Shown here: piece after piece, positions 17,150-26,162 of the stretch
Layout of the letters: each line of letters opens with the position of its first letter
Position numbering within the stretch: position 1 is the stretch's first letter
Assembly (NCBI RefSeq): GCF_016648105.1
Contig: NZ_JACVVE010000023.1
Span: 1 to 64,000 of the forward strand
Length of the DNA: 64,000 nucleotides
Direction of reading: 5' to 3'
Origin: Pseudomonas sp. S31
GTDB taxonomy: Bacteria > Pseudomonadota > Gammaproteobacteria > Pseudomonadales > Pseudomonadaceae
Position numbers and translations under genes: made by a program
The notes under the pieces: model-generated
Databases searched by the model: none
What the model was told of the DNA's origin: nothing
What the model saw: only the letters and a program-made list of their open reading frames with translations

Positions 17150-18052
17150 TCAATCTCGCTCGAAGAAGCTGCGCCCCTGCTCCTTGAGCAGCGCCACCAA
17201 TGCTTCCGCCGCTGGCGGCAGGTAACCCTCGGTACGCACCGAAACCGCCACGGTGCGGCGCATGGTGGTTTCCTCCAGCGGCACTTCGCGTAGCCATGAT
17301 TGGCCGATGCCATAGGCCAGGGTTTCCCGTGCGGCGAAGCTGAGCAGCTGTGTGCGGGCGATCAGGCGGGGCAACAGCGACAGCGCGTTGGTTTCGATCT
17401 GCACCTGCGGTGCCGGCAACTGCCGGGCGATGAAGACGTTGTCGATCCAGCGCCGGGCCATCACCGTCGGGCCTCCGAGCACCCAGCGGTACTGACACAG
17501 GTCTTTGAGCGCCACGGGCCCGGCGAACACCGGGTGGTCGACGCTGGCCACCACGATGGCTTCATCCTCGAGGATGGCGTGGGTGGTGAACTGAGGATCG
17601 TCGGCGATCTGCGGCGAGATGATCACGTCCAGGCGCCCGGCCCGCAGCGACGCCTTGAGCACGTCGTCCTGGGCGATCGACAGCTTCAAGGTGACGTCTG
17701 GCGCCCGCTCCAGCAGGGCCGCCGTCAGGTGCGGCAGCAGGTGGTCGGCCATACTGGCCGCGCAGCCCAGGCGGATGTTGCCCACCAGCCCACTGGCGAA
17801 GTCGCGCACCTCGCGCTCGGTTTCGGCGATGTTCAATTGCAGTTGCTTGCCCCGCGCCAGCAGCAGTTGGCCGACTTCGGTCAGCTTGATGCGTCGACCA
17901 TCGCGCTGGAACAGGCGCGTGCCCAACGACTCCTCCAGGCGCTGGATGCTCTTGCTCAGTGCCGGCTGGCTGCGATTGAGGCGTTCGGCGGCGCGCCCGA
18001 GGTGGCCGAGCTCGGCGATGGTTTCGAAATAGGTGAGGTCACGCAGGTCCAT
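17150..18052 (-). CDS. LysR family transcriptional regulator
   Basis: This 300-residue LTTR starts MDLRDLTYFETIAELGHLGR and has the winged helix-turn-helix AAERLNRSQPALSKSIQRLE. The remainder is a substrate-binding domain. It faces catR tail-to-tail (24 bases apart) and is divergent from the AbrB-family membrane gene, with a 123-base gap that includes the small palindrome TTCATGAA just before its start. By position it most likely regulates that membrane gene and itself. The inducer is unknown. Confidence 0.85.
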   Translation of the reverse strand: MDLRDLTYFETIAELGHLGRAAERLNRSQPALSKSIQRLEESLGTRLFQRDGRRIKLTEVGQLLLARGKQLQLNIAETEREVRDFASGLVGNIRLGCAASMADHLLPHLTAALLERAPDVTLKLSIAQDDVLKASLRAGRLDVIISPQIADDPQFTTHAILEDEAIVVASVDHPVFAGPVALKDLCQYRWVLGGPTVMARRWIDNVFIARQLPAPQVQIETNALSLLPRLIARTQLLSFAARETLAYGIGQSWLREVPLEETTMRRTVAVSVRTEGYLPPAAEALVALLKEQGRSFFERD

Positions 18053-18175
18053 GATTCATGAATTTCAGTTATGGATTCATCAAAAGTAGAAAATAGACTT
18101 GATCGATTGCGCCGTCGATAATTTTCCGCGCTGGCACCCGCTGCCCGTGTTATCGCAACACAAGGAGTATCGACG

Positions 18176-19261
18176 TTGCAGACTGCCCCTTCCGGCTTCT
18201 CCAGACCCCTCTTCCTATGGCCCGCCCTGCTGCTCTGCGCGGCAGGCTTCGGCCAACTGCTGCATGCCCTGGCCGTACCGGCCGGGTTGTTCCTCGGCCC
18301 GATGCTGGTGGCCATCCTCTTTGGCGTATCGGGTGCGCGGCTGAACCTGCACCGCCAGGTATTTCGCTTCGGCCAGGGCTGCGTCGGGCTGCTGGTGGCG
18401 CACTCGGTCACCTGGGCGGTGCTGGTGGCAGTGGCGCAGTCGTGGCCGCTGATGTTGGTGGCGACCTTGATCACGGTGCTGCTCAGCGCCGTGGTCGGCT
18501 TGGGCACCGTGCGCTTCGGCGGTATCCCGGGTAGCACCGCCGCATGGGGCACCGCGCCGGGTGCGGCCTCGGCGATGGTGTCGATGGCCGAAGAAAACGG
18601 CGCCGACGCTCGGGTAGTGGCGACCATGCAATACGTGCGCGTGGTCTGCGTGGTGATGATCGGCTCGCTGGTCAGCCATCTGCTCGGCGCCACGCCGGGT
18701 GCAGGCGCTGTGGCCACTGCGCCAGCGCTGGGGGACGGACCGCACCTGATGAATGTGCTGGCCAGCCTGGCGGTGGTGCTGGTCGGCATCGTCGTCGGTC
18801 ACCGCCTGCCGGCAGGTGCGTTGCTTGCGCCGTTACTGATCGGCGGTGCACTGCAACTGAGCGGCCTGCTCACCATCGCCCTGCCCGAACCGCTGCTGGC
18901 TTGTGCCTACGGCGCCATCGGCTGCTACATCGGCCTGCGTTTCGACCGCAACACCGTGCGCTATGTCTGGAAACGCCTGCCGACCATGATTGCCGGAGCG
19001 GTGGCGCTGATCCTGCTGTGCGCCGCCTGTGCGTGGGGGCTGGCCCTGGCCATGGGCACTGACTTCCTGTCGATGTACCTGGCCACCAGCCCCGGGGGCC
19101 TGGATGCCATGGCCATCATCGCGGTGGAGACCCATGCCGATGTCGGCCTGGTGCTGGCGATGCAGACGCTTCGGCTGTTCGGGGTCATCCTCACCGGGGC
19201 GTACTGCGCCAGACAAATCATTCGTTGGACACAGGTCGAACGTGCAACAGATCAAATGTGA
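18176..19261 (+). CDS. AbrB family (COG3180) membrane protein
   Basis: This 361-residue integral membrane protein has about 10 hydrophobic helices in two similar halves. Each half has a Gly/Pro-rich re-entrant-like segment (GLFLGPMLVAILFGVSG and LPAGALLAPLLIGGALQLSG), as in the 'AbrB duplication' family. The segments FGGIPGSTAAWGTAPGAASAM and TSPGGLDAMAIIAVE are the other paired family motif. Members are often misnamed ammonia monooxygenase or AbrB regulator; transport is likely but unproven. Translation starts at a TTG with AAGGAG eight bases upstream. Confidence 0.8.
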   Translation: MQTAPSGFSRPLFLWPALLLCAAGFGQLLHALAVPAGLFLGPMLVAILFGVSGARLNLHRQVFRFGQGCVGLLVAHSVTWAVLVAVAQSWPLMLVATLITVLLSAVVGLGTVRFGGIPGSTAAWGTAPGAASAMVSMAEENGADARVVATMQYVRVVCVVMIGSLVSHLLGATPGAGAVATAPALGDGPHLMNVLASLAVVLVGIVVGHRLPAGALLAPLLIGGALQLSGLLTIALPEPLLACAYGAIGCYIGLRFDRNTVRYVWKRLPTMIAGAVALILLCAACAWGLALAMGTDFLSMYLATSPGGLDAMAIIAVETHADVGLVLAMQTLRLFGVILTGAYCARQIIRWTQVERATDQM

Positions 19262-19275
19262 AAATTTCATTAGCA

Positions 19276-19294
19276 ATTGATACTAATTCGCAAT
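19276..19294 (+). promoter_or_regulatory. Putative Fur box upstream of the TonB receptor
   Basis: The 19-bp segment ATTGATACTAATTCGCAAT agrees at about 15 of 19 positions with Pseudomonas Fur boxes of the AATGATAATGATTCGCATT type. It lies in an AT-rich patch 76 bases before the receptor start, where a promoter is expected. It suggests iron repression. Confidence 0.6.
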
Positions 19295-19369
19295 CACAAC
19301 TGATAGTATCCGCACCTGCAAATGGATCTCATCGCCAGGGTGGCACTCAACTTTTCACAGGTGCCGCCC

Positions 19370-21550
19370 ATGGTTTTTCCCTTTCCGTCCCGCCCCACCC
19401 TGCTGGCCTTGTGCTGCTCGGTGCCTTTCGTGGCCCATGCCGCCGACCCGGTCATCGAGCTGGGCGCCACCGACATTTCCGCCAGCGCCGAAAAGGTCAA
19501 CTCCAATACCCTGCCCGCGGCCTATAGCGGCGGCCAGGTAGCCCGGGGCGGGCAGATGGGTGTGCTGGGCAACCAAGACATGATGGACGTGCCGTTCACC
19601 ATGACCAGCTACACCTCCAAGCTGATCGAGGACCAGCAGGCCGAGGATGTCGGCGACGTGCTGCTCAACGACCCGTCGGTACGCCAGTCGTTCGGCTTTG
19701 GTAACCAGTCCCAGGTGTTCGTGATCCGTGGCCTGCCGTTAAGCGGTGACGATATCTCCTACAACGGGCTGTATGGCGTGTTGCCAAGGCAGATCCTCTC
19801 GACCGACGCCATTGAGCGCGTCGACGTGTTCAAGGGCCCGAGCGCTTTCATCAACGGCGCATCGCCCACCGGCAGTGGCCTCGGTGGCGGCGTCAACCTG
19901 GTGGCCAAGCGCGCCGGCGACACCCCGACCCGCCGCTACACCCAGGACATCAGCACCGACGGTCGCATTGGCGAACACCTGGACCTCGGCCAGCGTTTCG
20001 GCGAGGACAACCGTTGGGGCGCACGGGTCAACCTCAGCCAACGTGAAGGCGACACCGCCGTCGACGACCAGAGCCAGCGCACCAAGCTGTTCGTCGCAGG
20101 CCTCGACTATCGTGGCGACGACTTCCGCGTTTCCACCGATTTCGGCTACCAGAAGCAGCGCGTCAACCACCTGCGCAACAGCGTGCAGCTGGGTACCGCC
20201 ACCGCCATTCCGACCGCTCCGGACGCCAAGCATAACTATGGACAGAGCTGGACCTACACCGAAACCGAAGACACCTTCGGCATGCTCCGTGGCGACTGGG
20301 ACCTGAACGACAGCTGGACCGCGTACCTCGCCGGTGGCGCCAAGCACACCCGTGAGACCGGGGTGTACGGTACGCCGAAACTGGTCGGCAACGACGGCAC
20401 CGCGACCATCGGCGGCTCGGAGATCCCGCACAACGAAGACAACGTGAGCTTCGCCGCCGGCCTCAACGGCCGCCTGCAGACCGGGCCGCTGAGCCACCAG
20501 ATCGCGATCGGTGCCACGACCATCTGGACCCAGCAGGAAAACGCCTATGTGTTCTACAAGTCCACGGCGGGCAATACCGACATTTATCACGGGACCAAAC
20601 TGCCCAAACCCACCGACGTGTCGCTGACCGGCGGCGACCTCGGCGACCCAGGCGTGACCGGCAAGACGCGCAACCGCGGCCTGGCCATCTCGGACACAGT
20701 CGGCCTGTTCGACGACAGCCTGCTGCTGACCTACGGCATCCGTCGCCAGCAACTGCGCGTGGAAAGCTACAGCTACGACGGCACCAGCTTCGACGATTCC
20801 GACGGCAGCCGCACCGCGCTCTACGACAAGAGCATCACCACCCCGGTCTACGGCATCGTCTACAAGCCGACCGAATCGGTGTCGCTGTATGCCAACCGCA
20901 TCGAAGGCCTGGCCCAGGGCCCGACCGCCTCGGGCAGCGGTATCACCAACGCCGGCCAGGCCTTTCCGCCAGGGCGCACCAAACAGCTCGAAGCAGGCGT
21001 CAAGCTGGACCTGCAGACCTTCGGCGCCAACCTGGGCGTGTTCCGCATCGAGAAGCCCACAGATGGCTACGTCGATGGCGACGTTTTCGTGCACGACGGC
21101 CAGCAGGTCAACAAGGGTATCGAGCTGAGCGTGTTCGGCGAGCCGATCCACGGTCTGCGCCTGATGGCCGGCGGCACCCGGATGACCTCGGAGCTGAAGA
21201 ACACCAAGGGCGGCGCCAATGACGGCAACCATGCCATCGGCGTGCCGACCTTCCAGCTCAACGCCAGCATCGACTGGGACATCCCTGGCATCGAAGGCGC
21301 TGCGCTCAACGCCCGCATGCTGCGCACCGGCGGCCAGTTCGCCGACCAGGCCAACAACCTCGAGCTGCCGGCCTGGAACCGCTTCGACGCCGGTGCCCGC
21401 TACGCATTCAAGGGCTGGGACAAGGACATCACCTTGCGCGTGAACGTCGAGAACCTCACCAACAAGAACTACTGGGCCTCGGCCAACGGCGGCTACCTGA
21501 CCCAGGGCGAGCCGCGCCTGGTCAAGTTCTCCGGCAGCATCGACTTCTGA
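19370..21550 (+). CDS. TonB-dependent siderophore receptor
   Basis: This 726-residue outer-membrane receptor has a signal peptide ending FVAHA/ADP. The plug domain begins near residue 60 (DVPFTMTSYTSKLIEDQQAEDVGDVL) and includes the typical VFVIRG and RVDVFKGPSA blocks. The barrel ends in the C-terminal strand with final Phe (SGSIDF). No N-terminal STN signalling domain is present, and no FecI/FecR pair is adjacent, so regulation is probably through the Fur box rather than surface signalling. The ligand is unknown; family resemblance is to hydroxamate or catecholate siderophore receptors. The ATG at 19370 is chosen because the signal peptide starts there; an in-frame ATG at 19322 is possible. 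Confidence 0.88.
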   Translation: MVFPFPSRPTLLALCCSVPFVAHAADPVIELGATDISASAEKVNSNTLPAAYSGGQVARGGQMGVLGNQDMMDVPFTMTSYTSKLIEDQQAEDVGDVLLNDPSVRQSFGFGNQSQVFVIRGLPLSGDDISYNGLYGVLPRQILSTDAIERVDVFKGPSAFINGASPTGSGLGGGVNLVAKRAGDTPTRRYTQDISTDGRIGEHLDLGQRFGEDNRWGARVNLSQREGDTAVDDQSQRTKLFVAGLDYRGDDFRVSTDFGYQKQRVNHLRNSVQLGTATAIPTAPDAKHNYGQSWTYTETEDTFGMLRGDWDLNDSWTAYLAGGAKHTRETGVYGTPKLVGNDGTATIGGSEIPHNEDNVSFAAGLNGRLQTGPLSHQIAIGATTIWTQQENAYVFYKSTAGNTDIYHGTKLPKPTDVSLTGGDLGDPGVTGKTRNRGLAISDTVGLFDDSLLLTYGIRRQQLRVESYSYDGTSFDDSDGSRTALYDKSITTPVYGIVYKPTESVSLYANRIEGLAQGPTASGSGITNAGQAFPPGRTKQLEAGVKLDLQTFGANLGVFRIEKPTDGYVDGDVFVHDGQQVNKGIELSVFGEPIHGLRLMAGGTRMTSELKNTKGGANDGNHAIGVPTFQLNASIDWDIPGIEGAALNARMLRTGGQFADQANNLELPAWNRFDAGARYAFKGWDKDITLRVNVENLTNKNYWASANGGYLTQGEPRLVKFSGSIDF

Positions 21551-21558
21551 TCGGCCAA

Positions 21559-21586
21559 CCCGACTGCAGGTCAGCCTGCAGTCGGG
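21559..21586. terminator. Perfect 12-bp hairpin between convergent genes
   Basis: CCCGACTGCAGG and CCTGCAGTCGGG pair perfectly around a TCAG loop, eight bases after the receptor stop and 43 bases before the end of the convergent M24 gene. There is no clear T-run on either strand, so it may act as a mRNA 3'-end stabiliser or a weak bidirectional terminator. Confidence 0.6.
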
Positions 21587-21628
21587 GCACTCCCCGCCAG
21601 GCTGCGATTGACCCGCGAAGGCGCGCCA

Positions 21629-22975
21629 TCAATCCCGCAGGAAACTGTCCTCGAACGGGTAATGGGTCAACAGCTCATAGCCGTCTTCGGTCACCAGCAA
21701 CTGGTTCTCCAGCTTGATCCCGTCGCGCCCGCCCACCTCGCCGACATAGGCTTCGACGCACAGCGCCATCCCTGCCTGCAGTTCCCCTTCGTAGCCATAG
21801 GACTCCAGATCTTCCGGATAGCGGATGCTCGGGTATTCGTCACACAAGCCGACGCCATGGAACATCACACCGTAGCGCTGTGCCCGGCAGCTCTCGGGCA
21901 GGCGGTGGCCGTTGCGGGTGAGTTCGGTGAAGCGCACGCCGGGCTCGATCATCTCGATGTTGCGAGAAATGTGCTCATGGGCGATGCGGTACAGGCGCTT
22001 CTGTTCAGAGGTGGGTTGCAGGTCGCCACAGATCCAGCTGCGCGACATGTCCACGCAAAAGCCGTAGACGCCGATCAGGTCGGTGTCGAACGACAGCAGG
22101 TCGCCATCGCTCAGGACCCGCGGGCCGGACTCCTGGAACCAGGGGTTGGTGCGCGGGCCAGAGCTGAGGATGCGCGTTTCGATCCATTCGCCACCACGGC
22201 GAATATTGCCGGCATGCAGGGCCGCCCAGACATCGTTTTCGGTGACCCCGGCGCACATGGCCTGGCGCATTTCCGCCACCGCGGCCTCGCAGGACGCCAC
22301 TGCGCAGCGCATGGCGAGAATCTCGTCGGGGCCCTTGATGGCCCGGGCGAACTCGGTCACTTCCTGGCCGTTGTGCACCTGCACGCCAAGGGCATCGAGG
22401 GCACGCAGGCCAGCGACCTCGATGCGGTCCACGGCCAGGCGTCGGTTGTCGCCGGCATGGGTACGCAACAAGGCGTCGACCTCGGCGGCGAAATGCCTGG
22501 CGTGTTCCTCGGTGCGGTCAGCGGTCTCGAAGTAGAAGAAGGACGCACCACTGCGCAGTTCGGTGACCAGCGGCAAGTGCGCCGAGAGGTGGTCGCAGCC
22601 GTGGAAATCCCACAGCACCACATGGCCGCTGGCGGCGACGAAGCACGCCCGGGCCGGGTTGTGGGTGGTCCACAACTGCATGTTGGTGGTGTCGGTGGCG
22701 TAGCGGATGTTCAGCGGGTCGAACAGCAGGATGCCGGCCAGGTCGCGCGCCTGGAGCTGCTGTACCAGGCGTTGCAGGCGATATTCACGCATCGTCGGCA
22801 GGTGCGGGGCTTGCAGGCCCAGCGCCGACCACTCGGCGAAGGCCAGCGGTGTCGGGCCGATTTCGGTGCGGTCGTTGTCGTCGACCGAGCCGTCGGCCTT
22901 GAGCGCGGTGGCGCGTTGCCGGGCAGGGTCGATACGGCGGGCATGGGCGGGAATCGAGAACGGCGAATTCATCAT
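21629..22975 (-). CDS. M24-family metalloenzyme, DddP-type (DMSP lyase homologue)
   Basis: This 448-residue protein has a creatinase-like N-terminal domain and a C-terminal pita-bread (M24) domain. The metal ligands are Asp297 and Asp299 (SFDTDL), Asp309 (CVDMS), His373 (MFHGVG), Glu408 (CVEAYVG) and Glu423 (IKLENQ). In DddP of Ruegeria lacuscaerulensis I recall these at 295, 297, 307, 371, 406 and 421, so the offset is a constant +2. The DddP-specific Tyr366 and catalytic Asp377 correspond to Tyr368 and Asp379 here. Long N-terminal identities (FDPLNIRYATD.TNMQLW.THNP) also match my memory of DddP. Family knowledge predicts cleavage of dimethylsulfoniopropionate to DMS and acrylate. A peptidase or other hydrolase activity cannot be excluded. 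It is divergent from a LysR gene. Confidence 0.75.
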   Translation of the reverse strand: MMNSPFSIPAHARRIDPARQRATALKADGSVDDNDRTEIGPTPLAFAEWSALGLQAPHLPTMREYRLQRLVQQLQARDLAGILLFDPLNIRYATDTTNMQLWTTHNPARACFVAASGHVVLWDFHGCDHLSAHLPLVTELRSGASFFYFETADRTEEHARHFAAEVDALLRTHAGDNRRLAVDRIEVAGLRALDALGVQVHNGQEVTEFARAIKGPDEILAMRCAVASCEAAVAEMRQAMCAGVTENDVWAALHAGNIRRGGEWIETRILSSGPRTNPWFQESGPRVLSDGDLLSFDTDLIGVYGFCVDMSRSWICGDLQPTSEQKRLYRIAHEHISRNIEMIEPGVRFTELTRNGHRLPESCRAQRYGVMFHGVGLCDEYPSIRYPEDLESYGYEGELQAGMALCVEAYVGEVGGRDGIKLENQLLVTEDGYELLTHYPFEDSFLRD

Positions 22976-23097
22976 GGCTGGGGGTTGTCCCTGGTCTTAT
23001 TGTTGGGAAAACGTCTGACACTCAGTGGCGAAGTGTTGCCAACCCGCCCCGCCCTGCGGTCTGATCACAGTCTAGAGCGAGCCTTTCCAGGCCAGGC

Positions 23098-24126
23098 ATG
23101 ACATTTTCGCAGGCTAATCGATTACAAAAACGTATGGTCAAACACACCGAACCCGATCAGACCCTGATCAAGATGCCGTCGTTGCGCGCGGTGAAGGCGT
23201 TCGTCGCCGCGGCCCGCTACCAGAACTTCACCCGCGCGGCAGAGGCCCTGTGCGTGACCCAGGCTGCCATCAGCCGGCAAATCCGCGACCTCGAGGAGCA
23301 CCTGGGCGCCGAACTGTTCAACCGCTCCGGGCGCGCCGTCGAGCTTACCCCGGCCGGGGCGATCTTCTTCGACGCGGTGCAGCTGTCATTCACCAACATC
23401 GCCCAGGCCGCCGAACGCATCCGCCACACCGACACGCCCAGGCAGCGCGTCACCCTGTGCTGTTCGCCGGCCTTCGCCAATTTCTGGCTGGGGCCGAAAT
23501 TACCGATCTTCTTTGCCGCCCACCCGCAAATCGACCTGAACGTGGTAGTGACGCAGAACTTCCTGACCCTGGAAAACGGCCTGACCCCAGACATACTCAT
23601 CTGCAAGGTCAGCAAGAGCGGCCAGGGCTACGTCAGCCAGCCGCTGGTGTGCGACGTGATCTACCCGGTGTGCACGCCGCAGTACCTCGAACGGCACCCA
23701 CAGATCCGGACCCTCGAGGGCCTGCGCGACACCGCGCTGCTCAACCTCAGCCCGTTCGGCCGCTCGCAGGTGGCCGAGCATGTCGACTGGAAAGTCTGGT
23801 TCGGCTACCAGGATATCGACCTGCAACGGCGCGACGCCGAGGCACCGCTGCTATTCAACGCCAACGACTACAGCCTGCTCATCCAACTGGCGCAGCAACA
23901 CCAGGGCGTGGCACTGGGCTGGCACTACCTGGTCGCGCCACTGGTCGAGCAAGGCGTGCTGGTACGTCCGGTCGACGAAACCCTGGTGCACCGCGATACC
24001 CTGCACTACCTGAGCCTGCACGAAGCGAAGAGCCACGACCCGAGCTGCACCATCGTCCGCGAATGGCTGCTGGATCAGTTCGACTGGTCGTTGCACGAGG
24101 ATGTCGACGCCGAACCCGGCGCGTGA
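23098..24126 (+). CDS. LysR family regulator (GcvA-like)
   Basis: This LTTR of about 342 residues has the DNA-binding domain LRAVKAFVAAARYQNFTRAA...VTQAAISRQIRDLEEHLG, like glycine-cleavage-type activators. The effector domain includes FANFWLGPKLPIFFAAHP. Three in-frame starts are possible (23098, 23134 and 23173) and none has a strong ribosome-binding site; the longest is listed. It is divergent from the DddP-like gene with a 122-base gap, so it probably controls that gene. Confidence 0.82.
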   Translation: MTFSQANRLQKRMVKHTEPDQTLIKMPSLRAVKAFVAAARYQNFTRAAEALCVTQAAISRQIRDLEEHLGAELFNRSGRAVELTPAGAIFFDAVQLSFTNIAQAAERIRHTDTPRQRVTLCCSPAFANFWLGPKLPIFFAAHPQIDLNVVVTQNFLTLENGLTPDILICKVSKSGQGYVSQPLVCDVIYPVCTPQYLERHPQIRTLEGLRDTALLNLSPFGRSQVAEHVDWKVWFGYQDIDLQRRDAEAPLLFNANDYSLLIQLAQQHQGVALGWHYLVAPLVEQGVLVRPVDETLVHRDTLHYLSLHEAKSHDPSCTIVREWLLDQFDWSLHEDVDAEPGA

Positions 24127-24136
24127 GCGCTGCGAC

Positions 24137-24616
24137 TCAGCCGCGCAACGCCGCCTCGATTCGCGCCACGTCGATCTTGCCCATGTCCATCATCGCCGCG
24201 AAGGCGCGCTTGGCGGCAGCCGGGTCGGGGTTGGCGATGGCCTCGAGGAGCACACGCGGGGTGATCTGCCACGACACCCCCCACTTGTCCTTGCACCAGC
24301 CACACTGGCTCTCCTGGCCGCCGTTGCTGACGATCGCGTGCCACAGGCGGTCGGTTTCGTCCTGGTCTTCGGTGCAGACCTGGAACGAAAAAGCCTCGCT
24401 GTGTCGGAACGTGGGGCCGCCGTTGAGGCCGACACAAGGAATGCCCATGACGACGAACTCGACGGTGATCACATCGCCTTGCTTGCCAGAGGGGTAGTCG
24501 CTGGGTGCGGGGTGCACGGCCACGACACGGCTGCCGGGGAAGGTCTTGGCATAGAACCGGGCCGCTTCCTCGGCGTCCTGGTCGTACCACAGGCAGATCG
24601 TATTCTTGGCAGTCAT
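24137..24616 (-). CDS. VOC family protein (PhnB-like)
   Basis: This 159-residue soluble protein of the vicinal-oxygen-chelate fold starts NTICLWYDQDAEEAARFYAKTFPGS, the signature of the PhnB / '3-demethylubiquinone-9 3-methyltransferase-like' group. It includes WHAIVSNGGQESQCGWCKDKWGVSWQI, another conserved block of that group. The true enzymatic role is unknown; the methyltransferase name is historical. The start at 24616 has GGAG upstream; the longer in-frame extension to 24727 lacks family similarity. It converges on the LysR gene with 10 bases between. Confidence 0.82.
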   Translation of the reverse strand: MTAKNTICLWYDQDAEEAARFYAKTFPGSRVVAVHPAPSDYPSGKQGDVITVEFVVMGIPCVGLNGGPTFRHSEAFSFQVCTEDQDETDRLWHAIVSNGGQESQCGWCKDKWGVSWQITPRVLLEAIANPDPAAAKRAFAAMMDMGKIDVARIEAALRG

Positions 24617-24768
24617 GGTAGGGCTCCATGAATGAGGTCGAACACTCAGTCTAGGCGCAAGGCGCAGCCCACCTGGTAAAACTGCCAGTTTTCCCGACGA
24701 CGTCCGTCGGCGACCATGGCCTGGCACACCTCGTCACTCACCTACCGGTCCAGCGGAGCTGACATACA

Positions 24769-26058
24769 ATGGGCGCACTGTTGGCCATCGCCACAAGCAT
24801 TCTTGCCTTCGCATCGTTGCAAGCCCTGTGGCTGATGTGGCGAGCCCGGTACATTTCCTTGCCTGAACCTTCGCCCGGTGACCGGGCCCTGGCGGCCGTT
24901 TCGGTGCTGATCCCGTGCTTCAATGAGGAGCGGGTACTGGAAGCCACCGTGGCCAGTGTCCTGAACTCAAGCAACGTGCACATCGCACGGATCATCTGTA
25001 TCGACGATGGCTCTACGGACCGCACGGCGGAGGTGATCCACAGGTTGCAACGTCAGTACGGGGAAGTGGTCACGTGTCTGCGGCAGGCCAACGCTGGCAA
25101 GGCAGCAGCCCTCAACCACGGGCTGGCCCATGTGACCACCGCCAGCTTCGCGTGCATCGACGCCGATACACAGTTGCTTGCGGCGACGTTGCACAACCTG
25201 GCCAGGGCATTCTCAGAGCGCGGTGTGGTAGCGGTATCCGGCCACCTGGCGGTGGGTGACCGGGCGCAACGCCCCGGCCTGCTGCATCTTGGCCAGTTGC
25301 TCGAATATGCCACTGCCAACCATATCGAACGTCGCGCCCTGACCACGCTGAAGATGACGCCGGTGGTGCCTGGGCCGATCGGCCTGTTTTCCACCGACGC
25401 CGTGCGGCACCTTGGCGGCTACAGCAAGGATACCCTCGCCGAAGACAAGGACCTGACGCTGGCGTTACTGTTCAGTGGCCAGACCGTGCGCTATGCACCG
25501 GAGGCCTGGGCGCTGACGGAAGCTCCCGCCACCCTGCACTTGCTCTACCGGCAGCGACTGCGGTGGGCTACCGGCAAGTGGCAGGTACTGATCAAACATC
25601 GTGCGGCACTGCTCGAACGAGGGTCAAAGGCCCGCTGGATCTGGTTGTTCAACTTTTTCAACGAATCATTCATGCCGCTCTTGTCTTTGCCCCTGCAAGC
25701 GTCGGTCGGCATTTACGCCGCGCAGGGCCTGCTGCAAGCCGGCAGACATCCTGGGTGGTGGGCCTGCATGCTGGTGCTGTTGTTCCAGCAAGGCGTACAT
25801 TATGCGCGCTATCGAGCGTCTTTCGATCTGGAAGCCCGCGGTCGACTGAAGAGCGGGCTGGCGATCCCTGCGCGACGTTTCGATGGACTGCTTCCGATCA
25901 ACCTGGTGGGCTTTGCAGCCACCTGGCACGGGCTGTTGCGCTGCCTTGCCAGACGCCCCCAACGCTGGGACAAACTCCCTCGCCAAGCGGATGTGGTGCT
26001 CCCCCACATTGCCAAGCCCCTGCAATATCCTGCAGACATTTCCGACATTAAGCAGTGA
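24769..26058 (+). CDS. Processive family 2 glycosyltransferase (PgaC/HasA-like), orphan
   Basis: This 429-residue membrane glycosyltransferase has an N-terminal helix (about residues 3-24) and a cytosolic GT-A domain. Catalytic motifs are visible: IDDGSTD (nucleotide binding), CIDADTQ (the D.D metal site), AEDKDLT (catalytic base region) and RQRLRWATG (the Q..RW motif of processive enzymes such as PgaC, NodC and cellulose synthase). Several C-terminal helices follow. No deacetylase, exporter or PilZ partner lies beside it, so the polymer is unknown. An intact GGAG lies 10 bases before the start. It does not overlap the downstream SH3 gene if that starts at 26163. Confidence 0.8.
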   Translation: MGALLAIATSILAFASLQALWLMWRARYISLPEPSPGDRALAAVSVLIPCFNEERVLEATVASVLNSSNVHIARIICIDDGSTDRTAEVIHRLQRQYGEVVTCLRQANAGKAAALNHGLAHVTTASFACIDADTQLLAATLHNLARAFSERGVVAVSGHLAVGDRAQRPGLLHLGQLLEYATANHIERRALTTLKMTPVVPGPIGLFSTDAVRHLGGYSKDTLAEDKDLTLALLFSGQTVRYAPEAWALTEAPATLHLLYRQRLRWATGKWQVLIKHRAALLERGSKARWIWLFNFFNESFMPLLSLPLQASVGIYAAQGLLQAGRHPGWWACMLVLLFQQGVHYARYRASFDLEARGRLKSGLAIPARRFDGLLPINLVGFAATWHGLLRCLARRPQRWDKLPRQADVVLPHIAKPLQYPADISDIKQ

Positions 26059-26162
26059 ACCTGCTTACAAAAAAACGGTCTTTGCCTGGCGGTCAATCCA
26101 TCGACCGGTTCGTCGGCCCAATCATCGGGCCTATTTTTGTCCTGTTGCAGCGAAGACCCCAC

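Noticed and set aside
19370..21550. TonB receptor as a cell-surface signalling transducer.
   Set aside because: The N-terminal STN domain is missing and no FecI/FecR-type genes are adjacent.
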